Origin: Mesorhizobium sp. L-8-3
GTDB taxonomy: Bacteria; Pseudomonadota; Alphaproteobacteria; Rhizobiales; Rhizobiaceae
Assembly (NCBI RefSeq): GCF_016756615.1
Contig: NZ_AP023262.1
Location: 1,178,001 to 1,242,000 of the forward strand
Direction: 5' to 3'
DNA: 64,000 nt
Shown: positions 46,201 through 54,905 of the stretch, piece after piece
How positions within the stretch are numbered: position 1 is the stretch's first letter
Layout: every line of letters starts with the position of its first letter
Notes under the pieces: generated by a model
What the model saw: only the letters and a program-made list of their open reading frames with translations
What the model was told of the DNA's origin: nothing
Database searches by the model: none
Program-made: the position numbers and the translations under genes

Positions 46201-46724
46201 TGAGGGCCGGCGGCACCGCTGATCATGTCGCGGCGCGCCTCGGCAAAAAGTGCTGCTTCCATCTGGCTGTCGAGCATCTCGAAATGCCCGGCGATGTTGG
46301 CCTCGAGCGGGAACTGGTGAAGCACCGCCTCGCAGAAGGCATGGATCGTCTGGATCTTCAGGCCCCCGGGCGTTTCCAGCGCCTCGGCGAAGAGGCGGCG
46401 CGCCCGCAGCAGCCGGTCACGTGTGGGCGTCCTGCCTTCGACCTTGGAGATCTGCGCAGCGAGGCTCGCCTCATCGAGCACGGCCCAGGCGGCGAGGTCG
46501 CGGAACACGCGGTTCGCCATGTTGGCCGCCGCGGCCCGCGTATAGGTCAGGCAGAGGATCTTGGAAGGATCGGTTCCTTCCAGCAGCAGACGGATCACAC
46601 GCTGCGACAGGACATGCGTCTTGCCGGAACCGGCATTGGCGGACACCCAGACCGAGTAGCGAGGGTCCGCGGCAATCGCCTGCCGCTCGGCCGTCTCCTG
46701 CGGGATGGGGTAGGCCTTCTTCAC
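43209..46724 (-). CDS. addA: double-strand break repair helicase-nuclease AddA
   Basis: An 1171-residue UvrD/RecB-type helicase with a C-terminal nuclease domain. Walker A SANAGSGKTHVL at about 29-40, the DEAQDTSPHQW helicase motif II, GDEKQSIYSFQGADP motif III, and MTVHASKGLEAAVVFL and YVGMTRAEDRL motifs V/VI are all present. The C-terminal nuclease motif is LIADYKTNRPAP. With AddB it processes DNA ends for RecA. The GTG start overlaps the addB stop (GTGA). Confidence 0.97.
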   Translation of the reverse strand: MKKAYPIPQETAERQAIAADPRYSVWVSANAGSGKTHVLSQRVIRLLLEGTDPSKILCLTYTRAAAANMANRVFRDLAAWAVLDEASLAAQISKVEGRTPTRDRLLRARRLFAEALETPGGLKIQTIHAFCEAVLHQFPLEANIAGHFEMLDSQMEAALFAEARRDMISGAAGPQNESLAEAFATVLERGGEWGLDALLAEIVSKRDGLRKLIDQIGGNYAALFEEFEFDRHDTAAGVAADVWPLPGFSLEQYAEFREAAEAVDARKVLGAIVPNADRAFAEHDSVRRLALLAAGFLKTDGDPYDPVKTFKRALHDRLPDLADRYSAAAGAIVAARERLALFRMLEGTRAALVVADWLIARYEHLKNARGFLDFNDLIMRTVRLLARRDAGPWVQYKLDQGIDHILIDEAQDTSPHQWEVVRRLAEEFFAGYGSREGAHRTVFAVGDEKQSIYSFQGADPAAFAESGHAFSEKVRAAAGNFEQVRLTWSFRSTGDVLAAVDRVFERPDIRKGLTRDTEEIDHKAIRHNAPGYVEVWPPIGADTVEEPDDWTQPVDHASAPSVKVAENVARTIQGWLQRGERIEGTGKRLAPGDVMVLVRKRDRFVHALSRALKSRGIPVAGADRLSLPGHIAVKDLIALGRFVLQPEDDLSLAALLRSPIFGLSEDALFGLSWGRGKGVSLHASLLRAGREDPSFADVASRLDEWATAAAFRPVFEFYAGVLGRDGVRSRMIARLGHEAGDILDEFLNFCLAQERTGLPGLEAFLATLESAGPEIKREMDQTRDEVRIMTVHASKGLEAAVVFLVDSGSAAFSEQHLPRLMPFAPRNGIWQGDGYLWRASSDVANSFSRTAGALAREKAEEEYRRLLYVGMTRAEDRLIVCGYHGKRTPGPMTWLAIVSGALVGADEAEQHIEPATGQAVHRFRITPLSTTAATDAAVPRDREQTGAVLPQRLREPLPAAPALPRPLAPSGASALIEEERQAVISGRSPVLDAAAEPTFAIARGLAVHRLLQMLPSLPAAERLAAGGRYLDRIGRKWPAGEGEQALASVARILEDDQFAPIFAQGSRAEVSLMGTLSVRGAERAVSGKIDRLAVICETVLIADYKTNRPAPSTLAEVPPGYVAQLALYRALLAPIYPGKRIAAALVFTEAPRLIAVPEDVMDEALVRLTQA

Positions 46725-49700
46725 GATGCCTCTCCGCCGTCGGAACCGTCGTCTCCACCGGCCGACCATTCCAGCACACGCGCCAGATGATCATAGTCGC
46801 CGTCGGTCTCGCCCTCGCGGAAGGGCAGGGCCCGGGAGAGATAGCCCGTGGCCGGACTGTTGTAGTATTCGAAGAGCTTTTCCATTCGCTGCCAGGCGTC
46901 GTTGGCAAGGTCGTCGGCCGTGCGCAGCTGCTTGTGGAATTCCAGGATCGACTCCTCCTCGACCTCGCCATTGGGCTTCAGCCTGACATAAGCGAGGCGG
47001 GAAGGGGTTCTCTTGCCGAGGGAAACGAAGGCGCCACGCAATAGAAGCCCGGCCTCCAAAGCGAGCTGCGGCGCAAGCAATGTGTGGGCCTGGCCGCGCG
47101 ACGGCGACATGCCGGTCTTGTAGTCGAGTATGTCGGCGAAGCCGGCGGCGAGAAGGTCGATGCGGTCCGCGTAGCCGGAAAGCGTGACACCGCTCGCGCC
47201 AACCACCAGCGGCTCGGCCCTCACCTCCGAATGCCGCGCCGTCGTCTGGTCACCCCGGCCGCGTTCCCACGCGACGATATTGCCGGCCATGGCCAGGAAT
47301 CGCGGCCACCAGACGGCCTCGACATCGGGAGGAAGCGCTGCCTCACTGAAAGCCGCCCGGCCGCAGGCGAGCAGGCGCTCGGTCGCATCGGCCGCATAGG
47401 GATCGGCGCCGGAAGCAACGAAGCGGTGCAGGATCTCGTGGAACAGCGTGCCGCGTTCGGCCGCACCAGGATCCCGCACCAATGGTTCGACCGGGAAAAG
47501 ATCGAGCACCCTGCGCGCATAGACGGCGTAGGGGTCGCGGCGCAGCGTCTCGATCTCGGTCACCGAGAAGCGGCGCGGCCGCGCTTCGAGCGGCGGCGCA
47601 TGGCTCGGCCTGGGCGCGTAGGCCTGCCGAGGCCCCTCGTCGATCTGTCTGGCGTAGGAAAGATAGTCCTGGCCGCGTCGCCGCAACGCCTCGGCCAGTT
47701 CCGGCCCGGCATAGGTGAGCAGCCTCTGCAACCATCGCGACGCGACCGCCGGCGCATCGCCGGCACGGGCCGCACGCGTCAGGATCACCCTTTCGGTGCC
47801 CATCGCCATCATGAAGTCGTGCGCGGCCTGGCCGATGCGGCGTTCCGGCGGCTCGAGCGTGAGGCCCGTCTTCATCATCCGCGACATGAACCGGTCGGCC
47901 TCTGCCCGGCGCGGCCAGGAACCCTCGTTGAGCCCACCCAGAACCAGTGTGTCGACCGCCTGGAGACGCGCTTCCAGCGCGCCCCAGATCGACACCCGGC
48001 CATCGCCGCCGGCGGCGGGCTTCACGACCTCGGGCGCGACCAGCGCCACCATGACGTCGGGCCATTCGTCGGCGGCGAGCTCGAAGGCGGCGTCGGCGGA
48101 AAGCAGCGACCGCAGAAGGGCAGCGAACTTGTCGCCGGCATCGCCCGCATAAAGCGCGGAGACGTCGCCGGACGCGCTGCGGGCCAGACCCTCCATCGCG
48201 ACGATGGTCGTCCGCAGGAGTTCGGCGAGCGTCGCCGACGGCTGGCCGCGCTGCGCGACGAGGGGCGCAAGCACGATAGAAAGCCGGCTAAGCAGCTCTT
48301 GCGCTTCTGCCATGCGACGCGCCGACATTCGGTCATACCAGAACGGCTTGCGGCCGTCGCCGGCGAGCTGGCCGAGGCGATACCGGAACGCATCCGCCAG
48401 CGTGGCAATGTCAGGACGGCCGGTTCCGCCGCGCAAGGCAACCAGCTCGATCGTCTCGGCGGCACGCCGCACCGTGGCGCGTTCGAGGCCGAGGCCGAGC
48501 AGGGGATGTTTCAGCAGGGACAGGACGGGCACCGGATCGCCCGGCCGGAACACAGCTTGCAGCATGAGGCCGGCCAGCGTGGCCGGCGCCGTCTGGACCA
48601 GCGGGGTGCCGCCCGAATCGTCGGCGCGTATGCCGAAGCGCAGCAGTTCGGTCGAGACGCGCCGCGCCAGGTTGCGGTCGGCGGTGACGAGTGCGGCCGT
48701 CTTTCCCGGCTGCTCGACAGCCAGCCGCAAGGCGATGGCCACCGCGATCGCCTCGTCGCGCTCATTGGCGGCTTCGAGCAGGGTTATGCCCGCGAGGGCC
48801 GCTTCGGCTTCCTCGCCGCGCAAAGCGTCGCGGGCTTCGGCCCAGAGATCGGTGGTTTCGGCCGGCCGCAAGGCCTGGCTGAGGATCGCCGCGCGCAGCC
48901 CCAGCCGTGACCCGGGCTGGCCGATCTCCTCGACCTCGTCGCGCGCCACGCCGATCTTGTCGGCGAGCTTGGCCAAGCCATATTGAGGATGGCCGAACAC
49001 CGAGGGCTTCGGCGTCGCACCGCGCAGCAGAGACCAGGATCTTTCGTCGAGCCGCTTGTCGAGGCCCGGCAGCACCACGGCTCCGCCTGGCAGCCTGGAG
49101 ATCACCGACAACAACTCGGCCGTCGCGGGGATCGAACCGGTGGAGCCGGCAGCCACCACCGGCCCAGTGGGCGGGTTGCGTTCCAGCCGTCTCGCCTCGG
49201 CTCGTATCTGCGCATCACGATGCGCGGCCGGATTCGAGCGGTCGCGCTCGGCGAGCGCCTGCGGCCAGGCCGTCGTGACAATTTCCAGGAAGTTCAGAGT
49301 CACCTGCCACCAGCCGGCGAGATTGCCCGACACCAATTCGCCCAGTCGGCCCCAGTCCGCACCTTCCGTCTCGATCTCGTCCATCAGGACGGCAAGATCG
49401 CGCGCGAGCCAGACCGAGTCGGCCGAGGAGGCCGGCACGATCACGTCCTCCGCGTAGAGGGCGGCGACATGCGCGGGAAGCTTGCGTTTCCAGGCGCGCA
49501 CCAGCGGGGCGAGCAGCAGCAGGCGCTCGATCGGAGCGATCGGCGGCGGCAGGGTCATGTCGTCCGCACCGGTCCCTTCGAACGCGGCCTCGTCCTCGTC
49601 GAATTCGCCGAGCGCGCGGATAACGGGAAGGATCGCCGACCGGCCGCCGGCGAGGTCGACAAAGGCACTCCTCAGCTCTCGCGCCGCACGCCGGGTCGGA

Positions 49701-49840
49701 ACATAGATGGTGGCGTCGGCGAGCTTCAGCGGGTCGCCGTCGAAGCGGAAACCGGGAACCAGCTCTCCCGACATCAGCGCCTCGGCGAGCGTCGGCAGAA
49801 ATCGAACACCCGGCGGGATCGAAAAGACCTTCGGCCTCAT
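46721..49840 (-). CDS. addB: double-strand break repair protein AddB
   Basis: A 1039-residue partner of AddA with an inactive helicase-like N-terminal region and a C-terminal PD-(D/E)XK nuclease (FADILDYKTGMSPS). The pattern of the alphaproteobacterial AddB family is clear (MRPKVFSIPPGVRFLPTLAEAL). Its ATG overlaps the stop of the MurU-like gene (ATGA), and its stop overlaps the addA start. Confidence 0.95.
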   Translation of the reverse strand: MRPKVFSIPPGVRFLPTLAEALMSGELVPGFRFDGDPLKLADATIYVPTRRAARELRSAFVDLAGGRSAILPVIRALGEFDEDEAAFEGTGADDMTLPPPIAPIERLLLLAPLVRAWKRKLPAHVAALYAEDVIVPASSADSVWLARDLAVLMDEIETEGADWGRLGELVSGNLAGWWQVTLNFLEIVTTAWPQALAERDRSNPAAHRDAQIRAEARRLERNPPTGPVVAAGSTGSIPATAELLSVISRLPGGAVVLPGLDKRLDERSWSLLRGATPKPSVFGHPQYGLAKLADKIGVARDEVEEIGQPGSRLGLRAAILSQALRPAETTDLWAEARDALRGEEAEAALAGITLLEAANERDEAIAVAIALRLAVEQPGKTAALVTADRNLARRVSTELLRFGIRADDSGGTPLVQTAPATLAGLMLQAVFRPGDPVPVLSLLKHPLLGLGLERATVRRAAETIELVALRGGTGRPDIATLADAFRYRLGQLAGDGRKPFWYDRMSARRMAEAQELLSRLSIVLAPLVAQRGQPSATLAELLRTTIVAMEGLARSASGDVSALYAGDAGDKFAALLRSLLSADAAFELAADEWPDVMVALVAPEVVKPAAGGDGRVSIWGALEARLQAVDTLVLGGLNEGSWPRRAEADRFMSRMMKTGLTLEPPERRIGQAAHDFMMAMGTERVILTRAARAGDAPAVASRWLQRLLTYAGPELAEALRRRGQDYLSYARQIDEGPRQAYAPRPSHAPPLEARPRRFSVTEIETLRRDPYAVYARRVLDLFPVEPLVRDPGAAERGTLFHEILHRFVASGADPYAADATERLLACGRAAFSEAALPPDVEAVWWPRFLAMAGNIVAWERGRGDQTTARHSEVRAEPLVVGASGVTLSGYADRIDLLAAGFADILDYKTGMSPSRGQAHTLLAPQLALEAGLLLRGAFVSLGKRTPSRLAYVRLKPNGEVEEESILEFHKQLRTADDLANDAWQRMEKLFEYYNSPATGYLSRALPFREGETDGDYDHLARVLEWSAGGDDGSDGGEAS

Positions 49841-50571
49841 CGTCCTTCGGCCAGAGCCTTCGCCACGGCTGCTTCGGCCTGCGCAATGGCCTCAGGCGTT
49901 CCGACCGTGATCCAACGGCCATCCATCCGGTGGCCGAACAACCGACCGGCGGCGATCGCACGGTCGAAATAAAGGTTGAGGGAATGCGGCTCGGCATTCG
50001 CACCCGCAAAGATGCACGGGTGCACGATCGCCGCGCCGGCATAGATCAGCCCTTCGGGTGCGCCGCCCGACCGCGCGAGGCGCCCGTCCAGGCCGAGCAG
50101 GAAATCGCTCTTGCCGGAATGGCCCGTCGCCGACTGAAAATCCGCAAGCATGATCAGAATATCCATCGCGGCCGCATCCCAGGCAAGGGCGAGCGACGCG
50201 AGGTTCGATTGCGACCTGTCGATCCAGAAGGTGTCGGCATTGAGGATGAAGAAGGGCGAAGGTCCGAGGAGCGGCAACGCCTTGACGACGCCGCCAGCGG
50301 AATCGAGCAGACGGCCACTTTCGTCGGAGACCGTGACCTTGGGCCGAGACCGGCCGGCGAGATGGGCCACGACCTGTTCGGGAAAGTGATGGACATTGAC
50401 CACCGCGCGCTCGACCCCGGCCGCAACGAGGCTGTCCAGGCCCCAGTCGAGAAGCGTTTTGCCCGCGATCCGCACCAGCGGCTTGGGAATGGTCTCCGTG
50501 ATCGGCCGCATGCGCTTGCCGAGGCCGGCGGCGAGCACCATCGCGATATCGGGCAAGCTCCCGGCCGTCAT
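49837..50571 (-). CDS. nucleotidyltransferase, MurU-like (N-acetylmuramate/sugar-1-phosphate type)
   Basis: A 244-residue sugar-1-phosphate nucleotidyltransferase. The signature MVLAAGLGKRMRPITETIPKPLVRI, the DESGRLLDSAGGV segment and NADTF (catalytic Asp) are present. Next to an AmgK-type kinase it closely matches MurU, which makes UDP-MurNAc from MurNAc-1-phosphate in peptidoglycan recycling. Its start overlaps the stop of the TsaE-phosphotransferase gene (ATGA), supporting this pairing. Mannose-1-phosphate guanylyltransferase is the other possibility. Confidence 0.88.
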   Translation of the reverse strand: MTAGSLPDIAMVLAAGLGKRMRPITETIPKPLVRIAGKTLLDWGLDSLVAAGVERAVVNVHHFPEQVVAHLAGRSRPKVTVSDESGRLLDSAGGVVKALPLLGPSPFFILNADTFWIDRSQSNLASLALAWDAAAMDILIMLADFQSATGHSGKSDFLLGLDGRLARSGGAPEGLIYAGAAIVHPCIFAGANAEPHSLNLYFDRAIAAGRLFGHRMDGRWITVGTPEAIAQAEAAVAKALAEGR

Positions 50572-52130
50572 GATTTCGGTTCCTCGACGAGACCGGTGCG
50601 GTGGTAGAAGTCGCGGACTTCGGCCAGCGCCGGGTGACCGAGCGTGCGCCTGACATAGTCACGGATGCGCGGCAGATGCCTCAGATAGACCGGCTTGCCG
50701 TCGCGGCGGTCGAGCCGCACGAAGATGCCGAGAATCTTGGAATTCCGCTGCGCGCCCATGATCGCGTAGGCCTCGTCGAAGGCCGCGCGGTCGAAAGGAG
50801 CCGCGGCGGACGCGCTGTCGCGTGCCGCGACGGACGCGGCAAGCCGCGCCGTGACGGACGCAGCGAGCCGCGCCGTGACATAAGCGTCGACGGTCGCCTT
50901 CTCGATATCGGGCGGAATGGTGACGCGCGCATCGAGCGCCAGCGAGGCGACATCATAGGCGGCCGGTCCGATCAGGGCATCCTGGAAGTCGATGATGCCC
51001 AGCCGATCGTGCCCTTCGCGTTCCGCCCGCCAGATGATGTTCGGCGAATGGAAGTCGCGCATCATGAGGCTCGTCTCCTTGCCGGCAAGCCGGTCGAAGG
51101 CCGCGCTCCAGGCATCGCGGAAACCCTCGACATCGGCTTCGCTCGCCGGACGACCCGTCACGAAGGGCAGGTACCAGTCGATCAGAAGCTCTGCCTCGAT
51201 CATCATCGCGTCGCGATCGAATGGCGGGATCACATGCTCCACGCCGGGGGCCGCCTCGGCGCGATCCGGCCAGTTCCTTTCATGCATGAAGGCGAGCAGC
51301 CGGGCCGCCGCCTCGTAGCGCTCGCGTATCGGCGCACCCTGGGCGTCGAGGAAACTGCCCGAACCGAGATTCTCGATCAGCAGGAAGCCCTGATCGAGAT
51401 TCCCCGCATATATCTCCGGCACCGAGACGCCGGCGTCCCGCAGCAGCCGGGCGACAGCGACGAAGGCATGGACCGACTGCGCGCTGCGGGCGATCACCGC
51501 ATAGGGCTTGTCGTCGCGCACAGGCGGACCGAGCACCAGGCCAGGGGAATTCATCAGCACGCGGTCGGGACGGCCGGGAAGGCTCACGGTCTCATAGGAG
51601 CGGGCCGAGGCGTCCCCGACGAGGTGGCTGCGGCTGGCTCCGTGCCAGCCAGAGCGATCGAGGAAATCGCGGATCGACAGCGAGCGGCCGATGCGGTCGA
51701 CCGCGCCGTCCGGCCCCCTGATCGTGGCGACACGCCCCTCGCCGGCGTCGGCGAGCTCAACGACGACCATGTCGGCGGGCAGGCGGTCACCGGCCTTTTC
51801 CGGCCATTCTACCAGCGCGACGCCGGCGGCCAGGGCCTCGTCGAAACCGAGTTCGTCGAGTTCATCGGGTGCCGCGAGCCGATAGAGGTCGAAATGCTGG
51901 ACGGGTATTTGCGTGTCGTAGGCCTGCACCAGGGTGAAGGTCGGGCTCGGGACCTCCAGGTCCGGATCGCCGGCCAGCGCGCGGATCAGGCCTCGCGCCA
52001 ACGTGGTCTTGCCGGCGCCGAGATCTCCACGCAGGGCAATGGCATCGCCGTGCCGCAGGGCGGCCGCGATATCCCCGCCGAGGCGAGTCGTCGCCTGCTC
52101 ATCGGGAAGACGGCGTTCGAGGACGGCCAT
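50568..52130 (-). CDS. tsaE: fusion of TsaE ATPase and AmgK-like phosphotransferase
   Basis: A 520-residue two-domain protein. Residues 1 to about 150 are TsaE (YjeE), with Walker A GDLGAGKTTL (35-44), FTLVQAYD and FDLYRL; TsaE helps TsaB/TsaD place threonylcarbamoyl on A37 of tRNA. Residues from about 175 on are an aminoglycoside-phosphotransferase-fold kinase with LMMRDFHSPNIIW (catalytic Asp and Asn) and IIDFQDALIGP (metal Asp), like AmgK, the MurNAc/GlcNAc anomeric kinase. Such fusions are known in Hyphomicrobiales. ATG 52130 follows a GGAG at about 11 bases, 8 bases after divL. It contains a 24-base tandem repeat. Confidence 0.93.
   Translation of the reverse strand: MAVLERRLPDEQATTRLGGDIAAALRHGDAIALRGDLGAGKTTLARGLIRALAGDPDLEVPSPTFTLVQAYDTQIPVQHFDLYRLAAPDELDELGFDEALAAGVALVEWPEKAGDRLPADMVVVELADAGEGRVATIRGPDGAVDRIGRSLSIRDFLDRSGWHGASRSHLVGDASARSYETVSLPGRPDRVLMNSPGLVLGPPVRDDKPYAVIARSAQSVHAFVAVARLLRDAGVSVPEIYAGNLDQGFLLIENLGSGSFLDAQGAPIRERYEAAARLLAFMHERNWPDRAEAAPGVEHVIPPFDRDAMMIEAELLIDWYLPFVTGRPASEADVEGFRDAWSAAFDRLAGKETSLMMRDFHSPNIIWRAEREGHDRLGIIDFQDALIGPAAYDVASLALDARVTIPPDIEKATVDAYVTARLAASVTARLAASVAARDSASAAAPFDRAAFDEAYAIMGAQRNSKILGIFVRLDRRDGKPVYLRHLPRIRDYVRRTLGHPALAEVRDFYHRTGLVEEPKS
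50805..50876. repeat. 24-base tandem repeat inside the tsaE fusion gene
   Basis: Three units of 24 bases (50805-50828, 50829-50852, 50853-50876), the last two nearly identical. They encode the 8-residue repeat VTARLAAS, in the C-terminal kinase domain between the metal-binding Asp and the last helices. Copy-number changes would keep the frame. Confidence 0.85.
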
Positions 52131-52138
52131 GCCGACTG

Positions 52139-54703
52139 TTACTCCGCCGCGACCTTGACACCCGACGGCGCGAGGGGGAAGCGGCAAATGACGGTGGTGC
52201 CGCGCCCGCTGCCTGTATCGATCGCGACCGTGCCGCCATGCAGCTCGACGAAACTCTTGACGATCGACAGGCCGAGGCCGGCCCCGCGGCGGCGCCCGCC
52301 ATTGCTGTGGGTCTCGAAACGCCGGAACACGGTGTCCAGGACCTCCGGCGACATGCCGGGCCCGTCGTCATGCACGGCGAACTCGATCGAGCCGCCGGCC
52401 ATCCTGCAGGAGAGCGTGATGGTGCCGCCCTCCGGCGCATAGTTGGCCGCATTGCTCAGCAGGTTGAACAGGATCTGCCGGATGCGGTTCTCGTCGCCGG
52501 CGAAGGTGTTCGGCGCACGGGCGGCGTCGAGCCGCAGCGCGATCGAATGCTCGCGCAGCCTTTCGGCGACGAGGTCGGCCGCGGCGGAGATCGTGTGCTC
52601 CACACGCACCTCTCCGATGTCGAGCTCCATGATGCCGGCATCGACCGTCGCCAGGTCCAATATGTCGTTGACGATCGTCAGGAGCACCGACGAGGAGGAG
52701 GAGATGTGATCGATATATTCGCGCTGGCGCGGCGTCAGCGGGCCGGAGCCCGGACCGTCGCCGGTGCCCGGCAGCGTCAGGAGTTCAGTGAAGCCGATGA
52801 TGTTGGTCAAAGGCGAGCGCAGTTCGTAGGAGACATGCTGTACGAAATCGTTCTTGAGCTGGTCGGCCTTCTGCAACGCCTCGTTCTTGTCCTTCAGCGC
52901 GCGCTCGACATTGACGCTGTCGGTCACGTCGACAAAGGTCATCATGACCTGGCCGTTGGGCAGGTGGATGACGGCGTATCGCAGCACGGTGCCGTTTCGC
53001 AGCTCGGCCTGGCCATGCCCGTCGCGGCGCTCGTCGTCGAAACCGGTCACCGACGCAACAAAGCCGCCCCAGGGGCTGTCGACTGCGAGACGGTCGCATT
53101 CGGCCCGGATCGCCGTGATATGAGTGTTGCGCTCCGCCTTTTCCGGGGGAAGCCCCCACAGGCTGGCGAAGGCCGGATTCGACAGGCGGATACGGCCGTC
53201 GGGGCCGAACACGGCGACGCCTTCGGCCAGATTGTCGAGCGTCTCACCCTGGACCCGGACCGCGGTGTTGTAGCGGCTTTCGAGGTCGATCTTTTCCGTG
53301 AGATTCTCGAACAGCCAGGTCACGCCGCCCTTGGGCTGCGGATTGGCGACGACGCGGATCGTGCGGCCGTCGGGCAAGTGCCACCAATGTTCCTGGGGAT
53401 CGAGCGAACGATAGGCGCCGAGGACGGTTTCCTTCCAGCGCCGCCATTCGGGCTGCTCGGCGATCCTTCCTTCACTGCGCAGCCTGTCGAGAAGCAGCGC
53501 ATTGTCAGGCGCGCTTTCCAGGAACGCCTGGTCGAGCCCCCACAGCTTCTGGAAGGCCTGGTTGAAGAAGCGCAGCTTCTCCTGCTGGTCGAAGATCGCC
53601 ACCGCCGTGTTGAGCTGATCAAGCGTGTCGGCGTGGCTACGCACGGTGCGCTCATATTCCTCACGGATGTTTTCGGCGTCGCTGAGATCGGCGGCGATGC
53701 CGGCAGAGCCTTCGCGGCTGGCGAAATCTGTGATCGCGAACATGCGGCGATCCCCATGGATGACCGTCGACACGGTCTGCTCGAACACGGGCCGGACGAG
53801 ATGCTGGTCCGCGATGTTCGCGCGCGACTGGGTCCCGAGAAGTTCCCGGGACTCGCGAACCGCCATGTCCTGGCCCTCTGCCTCGACCGCCTCCGCATAG
53901 GCGCGGTTCACCCATTTCAGGCGGCCGTCCGCGGCGCGCAGCCAGAACGGCATCTTCAGCGCATCGATCAGGCCGAGCAGGACCTCATAGTCGGAGGCGA
54001 GGCGCTGGTTCTCGAGCCGCATATGCGCATGCAGGCGCTGCGCTTCCGACAGCGAGACGAAGCGCACGAAGGCGTGGCGGGCGCTCTTGCGTCCCTGGAC
54101 CTCCAGCGGCGCCCCGGCCTGTGTCTCGATGGTCAGGTCGAACGAGACCGCCTTCTCCCGAAGCCCCATCACAGCGTGTTCGAGCGCGGCGGCGGAGCGG
54201 GGCGAAAGCCAGCGGCCGAAGGCGAGGAAGGCCGCGCGATCGTCCGGCGCGCCGCTCTCCGCCGGAAGGGCGCCGAGCAGCTCGGCCTTGCGGTCGTCGC
54301 CGGCCCAGACGACGACACGCTGGTCGCGCAGGTTGAGCAGGGCCTCGGTGCGATGCAGCGAAGCATTGAGATCGGCGACACGCCCGCGCAGCTCGGCATT
54401 CTCCCGGGCGATGCGGGTGCGCTCGCGGATCAGCCAGAACGCCGAAAGCAATGCCGCCCCAAGCACGCCGGCGAAGACGGAACCCTGAACGATTTCGAAT
54501 GTACCGACGGGAAATGCGGCGGCGCGCTGCTGGGCGTGGGCGACGAGCGGCACCATCGGGAGAGCGAGGCCGGCCGCAGCCGGAAGCATGTGTCGCGCGG
54601 AGCGCAAGAGTTCCGATTCCGGCGCCCTGCCGGCATCGCCGCTCGAATCGTCGTGGCCGCCGGTTACGGCCCTTCCCGCCTGAAGCGGGTCTTCGCCCGG
54701 CAT
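52139..54703 (-). CDS. divL: DivL-type PAS sensor kinase with Tyr in place of the phosphorylated His
   Basis: An 854-residue protein. A membrane segment lies at about 70-92, PAS-like domains between about 250 and 610, a dimerisation/H-box region and a full HATPase_c domain (N-box NLLSNAANYAPEGG, G-box DDGPGMSPEV, G2 GRRRGAGLGLSIVKSF). The H-box reads FVQHVSYELRSPLTNI, so the normal His of SHELR is Tyr (residue 626, codon at 52826-52828). This is the mark of DivL, which in Caulobacter controls CckA-CtrA signalling in response to DivK. It lies between ahcY and the tsaE fusion. ATG 54703 follows GGAGAGGAA. CtrA-type boxes elsewhere in the window fit an active pathway. Confidence 0.9.
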   Translation of the reverse strand: MPGEDPLQAGRAVTGGHDDSSGDAGRAPESELLRSARHMLPAAAGLALPMVPLVAHAQQRAAAFPVGTFEIVQGSVFAGVLGAALLSAFWLIRERTRIARENAELRGRVADLNASLHRTEALLNLRDQRVVVWAGDDRKAELLGALPAESGAPDDRAAFLAFGRWLSPRSAAALEHAVMGLREKAVSFDLTIETQAGAPLEVQGRKSARHAFVRFVSLSEAQRLHAHMRLENQRLASDYEVLLGLIDALKMPFWLRAADGRLKWVNRAYAEAVEAEGQDMAVRESRELLGTQSRANIADQHLVRPVFEQTVSTVIHGDRRMFAITDFASREGSAGIAADLSDAENIREEYERTVRSHADTLDQLNTAVAIFDQQEKLRFFNQAFQKLWGLDQAFLESAPDNALLLDRLRSEGRIAEQPEWRRWKETVLGAYRSLDPQEHWWHLPDGRTIRVVANPQPKGGVTWLFENLTEKIDLESRYNTAVRVQGETLDNLAEGVAVFGPDGRIRLSNPAFASLWGLPPEKAERNTHITAIRAECDRLAVDSPWGGFVASVTGFDDERRDGHGQAELRNGTVLRYAVIHLPNGQVMMTFVDVTDSVNVERALKDKNEALQKADQLKNDFVQHVSYELRSPLTNIIGFTELLTLPGTGDGPGSGPLTPRQREYIDHISSSSSVLLTIVNDILDLATVDAGIMELDIGEVRVEHTISAAADLVAERLREHSIALRLDAARAPNTFAGDENRIRQILFNLLSNAANYAPEGGTITLSCRMAGGSIEFAVHDDGPGMSPEVLDTVFRRFETHSNGGRRRGAGLGLSIVKSFVELHGGTVAIDTGSGRGTTVICRFPLAPSGVKVAAE

Positions 54704-54840
54704 GTCTTGTTCCTCTCCGCCGCCTGAATGCAAGACTGCCCTTTTGCGTGGCCCTGTTGTCCCCGGACCCCGGACGAAGGGCATCGCGAATCAGCGCACA
54801 ATAACCGGTGGGCGAATCGCCGTGAAGAAGGCGGGCGCGC

Positions 54841-54878
54841 AAAAAAGAAGCCGGGCAGAAAGTCAACTGCCCGGCTTC
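54841..54878 (-). terminator. intrinsic terminator of ahcY
   Basis: On the - strand GAAGCCGGGCAG, an 8-base loop and CTGCCCGGCTTC followed by TTTTTT. The perfect 12-base stem lies 27 bases past the ahcY stop and separates it from divL. Confidence 0.92.
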
Positions 54879-54905
54879 AATATCTTGTAGGTATCTTGGA
54901 AAGAA

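Noticed and set aside
52238..54727. An 829-codon open frame on + opposite divL
   Set aside because: Shadow of the real gene; composition is biased and there is no ribosome-binding site.
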